NCBI RefSeq assembly: GCF_029784155.1
Contig: NC_073691.1
Span: 128,402,714-128,466,713, forward strand
Direction: 5' to 3'
Length of the DNA: 64,000 bases
Origin: Uranotaenia lowii
Taxonomy: Eukaryota; Arthropoda; Insecta; Diptera; Culicidae
The notes under the pieces are model-generated. The model worked only from the letters and a program-made list of their open reading frames with translations. It searched no databases and was not told the origin of the DNA. The translations under genes and the position numbers were made by a program. Shown in pieces: positions 56,023 through 64,000 of this stretch. Position 1 is the first letter of the stretch; each line of letters starts with the position of its first letter.

Positions 56023-59000
56023 GTATGAGCATTCAGTCCGCCTCTCCCCTACTTACCATTTTCGTTTTCCTCTTCTCTCCTCTCTCATTGTTTTCCTAAA
56101 ACAGAAAAATAATTATCTAAACAACTATTTCGAATGTTTTTATTTTTCAATACAATTTTTATTTTGATATTTAAATATTAAACATTATTTAACAAATGTT
56201 CACCATTCTTTCGCTCTCGTTTACCTATTGTTTATCTAGCCTCACGTCATAGCCTCTAGATCGTCTTTTCGCTTCAGACGACACGTTGCATTGCGCTTGA
56301 CCGTTATTTGTTTGAAACTTATCGTTTCCCCTTCTCTAGCTGCGAAGCGCAGTTTGCTTGCTTGCTTTCGCACACCTTGACCGTTTGTTGTACGTTTTGT
56401 TACTTGTCTTCGACTCATCTGTTTCTGCTAGCTGTGAGTCTTTGCTCCTGCTTCAAATTAGTTAGTAATTGAACTATACATTTTAGAACTGCACTCGCTT
56501 TTTCTCGCTCTGGTTGACTGTTTTTCTTTCACTATCTTTTTTTCGTCTTTTATAGCTTCTGTTCTCGCGTATGGTTTATTTTAGTTGTTGTTTCGTTTAA
56601 ACCGACACCACCGTTTGGCGACGCGACGAGGATGGAATGAAGAGCGGGCCCTGCTCTATTGTTTTATTTTTTGAATTTATGGAAACACTTCGGCTTCGTT
56701 TGCCCTACAGTTTGTTTAAAGATTGAAATGTCGATCGCTGCCTGCTTTGGTTTAATTTAATCTAGTATTCTCTGACTTTCGCAAGTCTCCCTGGCTAAGA
56801 ACGCCTTTGCTTTGTTTTTTTGCCTTCTCTTTTTCTTTTGTTATTGAATATGTCAATGTAAGTTGTACAAATATGAATTTTTGTTGTATTAAACTTTTGA
56901 CGGATAGAATTTCTGTTTTTACTCCCTTGTCTGCTTTGCTTTGTTTTTTTTTGTTTTAGACATAAATTTGTTTGTGTGCCTGCGATAAATTTCTGCGGGG
57001 CGTGTTTTCGGTTGTGTTTTGATGTTGAAAAAAGGTGTTGAGATTTGTAGCTGATTCTATCTTTCGAATGGGCTTGGGTATTGTGTTTTGAAACATCAGA
57101 ATTATCTGTATAGGAATAACGGAAACTGCAAATAGTATGTTTGCAAATTGGTTGAGATGAGGGTATTCGATACGTGCCGGGCTGATGGATGTGGTGTTGC
57201 GATGATGTATCTGTTGGGGACAGGTTTCAATAGTGATGGTTTCGCTAGAGGGCTGGAACTTCATTTTTAATCGAATGATGCCGAGATGCTGAAAATGAAA
57301 TAGGGTAAAATGATGCAAACACCAAGTTTTCTTGTCGACAGAAATTTTGGGCACAGATAGCATTTAAAAATGATCCACACATTCAGTTCTGTAGGTAGAC
57401 TTTTTCGATTTCGGTTCTATATTGTGTCATTGTACTTTTTTTGTAACTTTAAGGCTTCAGAAAGCTTAAGATTGGACAAAGAAAAGCATTAATTATTTGC
57501 TGCAAGTTAATGGAAATCAAATGTTACTTTTGCTTTTCATCAAATCAAAGTAAGTAATCCAAAAAAGTGACCCTCGAATCAACTTGCCGTTGGAAGCGCT
57601 GCCGAGTCGGTTTTGCATGAGTGCGAGTGAGATGCAGCTAAAATAAAATCTAACTTTTGACAAATTTTGTGGGTTTTCTAAGGAGAGAAACTTGAATCGC
57701 CTATAATGTGTGCCCATTTCTAAGAAAAGTTGACGTATTAAAAAAAGAAAAAGTAATGAATTCTACAATTTAACAGCAATTTTCCAAAATCTGTGCCCGG
57801 TTGAATGTAACGGCTGGTGATGGGATGAGCTGAACGGATGAACGTGTCTATGGACGGCGCTAGGGGAGATGTGATGTGAAAAATGAAGCAAAACAAATGG
57901 TTTGGTGATTTTATTCTTATGTTACTGTTGTATTTGATAGTTTTTTTTTGTTTTCTTGTTGTTTTGTTTTGAACGGTAACTGTTTAAGGGGTTTGTTTTG
58001 TATGATTAAGGTTTATATATTTTGTTTACTCTTTTCTCCACTTAATACTACATTTCATGTTCTCTTTTTCCTCGAATGAATCAATTTCTTCTTCGGTTTT
58101 TGTCTATGATGTTGTCGTATGTTTAATATTTCATTTCATTTTTCATTCCATTGGTGTGTGTATGTTTTACTTTCAATTTTAAAAACTTTGTTTAGACTCT
58201 GATTTCTTTTACGTGTTCTCTCTTTCTGCTTGATTTCATTCAATAGAGATAAACGATAGTTCACTTTTCTTTCCTAAAAACATTTTCACTCTATCTATGT
58301 CGTTTTTTTTTTTAATTGTTTTGTTTTGTCCTGCTATTTTATAGTTAATGAGAGTAGTAAAACATCATGAAAGGGATGCAAGGAAGAGTCGCTATGTTTC
58401 TGCTTGTATGTAAACATTTGTTTGTTTGGTTTTGCAAATTCGATGCAGCATGCTTTATTTTTATTAGTTTGTAAGTTTACGTAGATGTGAAACAGTGTTT
58501 TGCTTAAACAGTTTGCTTTCAGATAGTGGAACTTTTTTGATACTTTCATAATTGTTCTTTTTTATTTCGTTTGCCTAAAAATCAGCAATGAGGACTATTT
58601 TGCATTGATGTTTTTACTTTTCCATAACGTGGTTTTCCTGATGCCGAAGCTCTACAAGTAGGTAGTAGGGAGAGAAATGTGGAGCGCAAAAACAGGAAGT
58701 AGTAATTACGTTTACGTTGTTGTAGTGGTTTGCGGGAGTGATTTGAAGGAGTATTGAAAAGCAGGTGAAATTGAAATGTGTGTGGAAAAAAGAACTTTGA
58801 ATTTTTCGGCTATTGACGATCAATAATCAGATCGGACCAGATTTCGCTACTTAAAAGTTACATTTCTAAATGAACTAGTTTTTTGCATCTAAGTATTGTC
58901 TATTATTTTCTTTACAAACACTGCGAATATTAACAGATTGTGTGCCTATGCATGTATTAGAGAGGGGTTTCGGAACACATGGAAAATGATAAAACGTCAC

Positions 59001-61098
59001 AATAGAGCTATAACATAACGAAGGTGTTGATGTTTGTTTTTTCCCCTTTTTTGTTCCGTTTAATTTGATTAGTATTGAAGTTTAATTTGTTGCTGCTGAT
59101 GCATTACTTTAAAATAATTTTTAAATATTCGTAGTGGTTTTATTTTATTACGGCTTATAAATATAAATAGTTATAAGACTTTTCTTTTTTAAACTTTTTT
59201 TTTCTCATTTCGTAAAGAGGACTACAAAGATTCTGGAAAGTTGTATTTGAAATGATTTTTCATGTACGATTTTTTCTTATAGTTTGGTTTACTCTATAAA
59301 AATATTTTTTCCACATCCATTTGTGTCAATTTAGTTTGATTTTGCCCATTTGTCCGAACGCTTCCAGAGGTTGATATTTGTCTATGGATTTAGTTGTTTT
59401 TGTATTACACTGTGTATGGAAACATTCGGCCAATACCATGGTTGACGATAGAGTTGGGCTCTAGAATAACGTCTGTTTTTCGTCAATTGGATGGTAGAAG
59501 TATATCATGCTAGAAAAAAACATGAATGATGTAACTTTTTCTTTCACTATTAAATAATTATCTCTCTGATGATCAGAAGGGACATTTTTTTTTCTTTTCT
59601 CATTATTATGCTATTTTAGGTATTTTGATCGATTATGGGATAAAATTTAAAAATGACCTAATATGTTTCATGGTATAATCAGTAAATTTTTATGCATTAT
59701 ATTAATCCTAATTTTTTTCAATGAATGAATGTTTTTTGTTATGCTCTCTACACATATAGGTACTTATTTTCCATCAATTTTTTGCCCCCATCTTTTGCCT
59801 TAACACAAGTAACTATGTGATAATTTTTTCAGATGCCGAACGAAATGGAACTTTATCCAATTATTTATTTTAATATATAAGTATATACAAATGGAGAAAA
59901 ATTAACGTCAATGTTAACGAACGCGGAGGAACTAACAGCTCTAAGGAAAGTACTCAACTGAACTATATGTGTATTTTACGATTTGAAACAGGTTAGTCGA
60001 TGTTTATAAATTGAAAAACAAACAAGTCAACATTTTTTTACCTCTACAAGAATAAAGTTTAAACTCACTTAGATGAAACTTTTGTTTAAAAAAAAGATCT
60101 CTGCTATACTGCGTTCATTTTATATCCTTTACTTTCTCTTTCGTACTGTTTTTTAAGTTCTAGTGTAGTGTGTATTCTTACTCCAACAAATAACAGCAAT
60201 AGAATTGTCTACCATCACAACTTTTTTTTCATTTGAATATAAACATGTTCTGTTGAGAGTTCTAGTATGATTTTTAAATTTTCTTTATTGAATGTGGGTG
60301 TGTACAATGTGAGAAATAGTCGGCTGTGCAATTTTTGTTCTAGTGTTTTAGTCGTTCTCTTTCAATATAGAATTTTTTTCAAACCCGATTATTTCTCCTT
60401 CGATGTGCCCAGATGGACATTGCAACTTACCCATGTGAGTGAAGGGTTTTGAAAATCTAGGTTTTAATAGGCTTCTTTTATTTTGTTTTTTTCTTTTCTA
60501 TCGATTACAAGGTCGACATTTTCGGCTAGGTTGCGTTTGTGTTAGTACAAGAAATTTCTCTTGAAGCATAAAGAGATGAGAATTGATGCGATTGTATGCT
60601 CTACAGATGAACGTAAGTAAAAAATAATTAGTGATGAAACGTGTAAGTGATGGAAACTCGAGCGGACTCAATCCTGGGTGCAGCAATCTGTTGTTGTTGA
60701 CAAGTTTTTTTTTATTAACATGTAATGTATGTAAATGTGTTGATTATATTGTACTATCTCTGTTGCGTCTATTGTAGGCTTCCGTCACGCGATTGCACGA
60801 TCCACATTTTGGCAATATAATCTAATCCCATGTTTTCTGGCGGGGTCATTCCTCTAGGCAGAACTGAGTCGTTTAGCCGAGGGAATCCTCTACCCTTAAA
60901 ATATCTATCATCTCTTCTCGCGTGTATTTGTTTTATAAATTCATTTGTGTGTGTGTGTGTTTGACTGTGTTTCTGACTATGTATACAACATGGCTAACGG
61001 GCTGTAACGATTCTTATTTCTGCACCCGCCGATCATTAGCGATAGAATTTGAAAACAAATTGGTGCAACAAAAACATATTATTTATGTTGTGTAGATG
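56023..61098. other. T-rich non-coding DNA, possible antisense 3' UTR
   Basis: Five kilobases with a strong excess of T over A on this strand (TTTGTTTTG, TTCTTTT runs), low repeat content and no coding frame of note. On the minus strand this is A-rich CAAAACAAA sequence with many AATAAA motifs, the texture of long insect 3' UTRs. A (TG) microsatellite lies at 60946-60960. If it is a 3' UTR, the coding part would lie beyond 64000 on the minus strand. Inference only. Confidence 0.3.
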
Positions 61099-61100
61099 TA

Positions 61101-62076
61101 GGGGAGAATGAGGATACTTGATCCCTGGGGATACTTGATTCCTTAGCTATATCTCAAAACTGGAATGTCTTACAAAGATCAAATGTTCTAGAAAAATGTG
61201 ACAAAATGAGCAAAGTAACAATGCTTGTAGTTTAAAATTTTTTAACAAAATAATTGTTTGAGTAATTGAACTTTGTTTGAAAAATTTCAAAAAATGTAAC
61301 TTGAAGATCTTTTTTCATCACTTCCAAATGTTCCTTACATGGGAAAATTATGAAAAAAATATTTGTTCCAATGTATCAACCGTTCGAGCGTAAAATGAAC
61401 TTCATAATGCCATATTTTCAAAGCAATGGAAAACTTTCAACTTTTTTCAGAAAAAGTTTTCTAAAATGTTGATTATGGGTACAATTGATCCCCAAGAGTT
61501 GGGTACAATTGATCCTCCTTCCAAACGGCATATTCTTCTTCTGAATTGATCGATATGATTGCTGATTACGAAATTACTAATATTTATCCAAAAACTAATA
61601 TTTATCAAACCATTGTCTGAAGAAAAGAGCAAAAATAATTAATTTTCTCTTAATTATAACAAATAGCGCCTTTAAGTATGCAATGTTATTAGCGTTGAGA
61701 CAAAGTTATAGAATTTTCTTCTTATGTCTGCTATAAATTGTGAAATGAGAAAAAACATGACCAAAATAGTCAATTAACATTCTATCTTGGGGTTTTGTTT
61801 GATTTTTATGCAAGGATTAGGGCTTCCTGAATAAAAGATCAAGTCTCCTTCAATAGGGGAACAAGTCTCCCCTAACTTCAAAAAAAATCGCAATTTTTTT
61901 ACTCCCACGAAAATGCTTCTAGTTAATCAACGGGTTCAAGTATCGTTCTAATTTTTGGAGCATAGAAACTTGAAGTTACAAGCTGTCAGAAAATGTCAAA
62001 GACGGCGAGTTGCTAAATTTTTCCAAAAAGATATGGTGAAAATAAGAAAAGGGGATCAAGTATCCCCACTCTCCCC
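61101..62076. mobile_element. 976-bp TA-flanked MITE
   Basis: Inverted ends GGGGAGAATGAGGATACTTG (left) and GGGGAGAGTGGGGATACTTG (complement of right), flanked by TA (61099-61100, 62077-62078), the Tc1/mariner target. Inner copies of the GATACTTGATCC/ACAATTGATCC theme recur near 61130, 61476 and 61505, and GGGGAACAAGTCTCCCC near 61855. No transposase frame. Confidence 0.75.
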
Positions 62077-62078
62077 TA

Positions 62079-64000
62079 TTTATAAATTCAATCTGTGGTA
62101 GTGGAGTGTACGAGAATAAGAAATTCATAATAAAACATGAATTAATGAATCTTAACTTTATCATTTACTAAACAAAATTGAGTTTCAGTTTGGATCGTAT
62201 ACTACTCAAATTCAGTTTAATTGTTTGAGCGTGTATGAACAGTCAACTGATTGGTGTTGGTATTGATGTTTGTGGACGGCTACCCGGCTACATCGCAGAG
62301 AAAATGAGAAATCTTCCCTCAGTCTATTAACGAATTTTACCGAGAACTGTCGCGCTGAAATTCGGACCGAAAAAAGAAAAGAGAGTCACCACAAAATCTA
62401 ACAACATTATTCCACGAGATTAAATCGTTCTTTGTAGTCTCCGATCTTCCATGATGGCACATTCCATGTGGAATATCTTCCATGAGGCATTGCAGAACGA
62501 TGACTTAAAAATCTTCAAAACATTTCAAACACAGATGAACTTCGAATGTAGATTGCACCATACTTACTTTAAATTGATCCTTAACAAAAGGTATGGGAAG
62601 CCAAATACTAGCTTCGTTCAACGGTTGGTAAAAATCGGTTTCAACTGGTTTCTATCAACTGGTAGATGTTCAACGAGCCAATGTTTTGGTCGAAACTAGT
62701 CAGGTCGTTGTTCAATGGAGCAAGTAGAAACTAGTCGAAACCAATCCAGCTCGGCAGCAGGATTTGTTTCGACCTGGTAGAAATCGGTCGAAGTCATTTG
62801 GAAAGAGACAGGTGATCAACTGTCAATCCATTTCTACTTGTTTCGACCCGTTTCGACTATACTTCATTGAACAGCCATACTGTCGAAAATAGTCTAAGGG
62901 TCACCTGAGTTGATGTTGACGACCTGATGAATTACCTTCAAAGCAACCTGGCATATCATTAGCTGACATCACTGTTCCTGTACAAAGGAAGGCAATCGAA
63001 AACGTAGAAACTAGGCGACGAAAAACTCATAGAAATCAGTCAAATGAAGACTGTGGCCGGTGACGCTTAGAGACGATATTAAAATGAAGAATGAAATGGT
63101 CGATTGGATGAATGCATGAAGATGTCCGAATGAAGAACTACAGACTAAAATAAGGCGCAGGCGCAGGTTTTGTTCGTTTTTTTCAACTCGCTTTATCCCG
63201 TATATTCTCCATTTTTGTTTCTAATAAAATATATTTAATATTAATATTTATATTAATAAAAGATTTTAATATTTTTAATTCTGAATTCATTGATCGCAGA
63301 ATATCAAGTAAAATGTAAAACAAAATCATAATGAACTATTCGCATGCTAGAGCGTGTGTATGTATGCATTTGTTTGTGTGTGATTCGTGCCAGATAACAA
63401 CTCTACACTAGAAGGTTTAACCTTCCGACTCGAAACTTGTGTGTGTTTTAGTTTTTCGTTTCCTTCAATTTTCCTCGTCCGTGTATGTTTAATACAGGGA
63501 AATGCAACGTTATACGATTACTCTATAAAACGTGTGACCAACATCTTTTTGCTGAGTGTTAGTGAATCTCTGTTCAAAGCTTTTTTGATCAGATTGAAAC
63601 TTCTGAAAAGCTTAAATCTAATCTAAAAAACTTAAACGTGACCCCTAACGTGGCTTAAAAAGGCCTAAAATCCGAGAGATGTTGGTACACGGCTTGTATA
63701 ACCTTGCATGCCCCTAGTTACATATCATTTTATTTTGTTATGTGTGTGTGTGTGTTTACTTTTAGTTCTTCCTTCGCTCAATAAACAACGGCTTCTTCCT
63801 ATTAGCTACATACTTTTAAAGTTTATGGTTTAAAAGGGGAAAAATTGGCTATAAATAGTTTTTTTTTTTCGTTTCTTCTGCTTGTGTGGGGATGTGTGGT
63901 TTTGTTTTAAGAGGAGAGAAAAACTTTGAATCGAAAATGAACTGCTCTTCTTCTTCCTTCCTTCTGTTCGAAGTTGTCATCTGACAACCTCTGTTTGTGG
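62079..64000. other. Non-coding flank to window end
   Basis: Similar T-rich texture to 56-61 kb. A (TG) microsatellite lies near 63741-63756. No coding frame recognised. A repeated GTCGAAAC/GTAGAAAC patch is listed separately. Confidence 0.35.
62706..62878. repeat. Small inverted-repeat patch
   Basis: TGTTCAATGGAG...AAGTAGAAACTAGTCG at left faces TGTTCAATGAAG...AAACAAGTAGAAATGG on the complement at right, with further CGAAAC/GTTTCG words between. This may be a short MITE; target duplication not identified. Confidence 0.35.

Overview
This window looks like repeat-rich DNA from an insect, most probably a culicine mosquito (Aedes-type). The reasons are short introns, a Golgi alpha-mannosidase II of insect type, and a mosquito-like set of mobile elements: a BEL/Pao element with a PHD finger, copia elements primed by half of initiator-Met tRNA, an I-clade LINE, a single-ORF LINE with RNase H resembling Lian, a tRNA-derived SINE resembling Feilai, hAT elements and many MITEs. 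The species is inferred from memory of families; no search was run.

Only one host gene can be supported with confidence: a six-exon alpha-mannosidase II gene (13978-17848, + strand, 1134 aa predicted, zinc ligands and catalytic Asp present). Left of it (1-13.4 kb) are a 5'-truncated LINE tail (790-1018), a short two-exon pseudogene of unknown family (1109-1563) and a 3.76-kb foldback-like element (4973-8728) whose long inverted arms carry 77-bp tandem repeats and whose centre carries a GC-rich minisatellite.

Right of it, 19124-22221 is an internally deleted copia element with apparently identical LTRs and a MITE nested inside. At 23447-24264 is a near-perfect 818-bp hairpin MITE. From 25454 to 45624 lies one I-clade LINE broken open by a stack of later insertions: a MITE in its 5' UTR, a 7.3-kb BEL element in ORF1 (itself hit by a SINE), a hAT MITE in the endonuclease, a 1.79-kb non-coding insert with a 24-bp target duplication, and a TIR transposon that contains a hAT that contains another hAT. 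Most of these have target-site duplications that can be read directly, so the order of events can be reconstructed.

45957-50291 is a complete LINE with an intact 1218-aa ORF and a perfect 28-bp target duplication. 51.1-53.2 kb is a decayed copia copy on the minus strand, followed by a possible solo LTR (55877-56022). From about 56 kb to the end the sequence is T-rich, mostly unique-looking and non-coding, possibly the long 3' UTR or intron of a minus-strand gene lying beyond the window, with one TA-flanked MITE (61101-62076).
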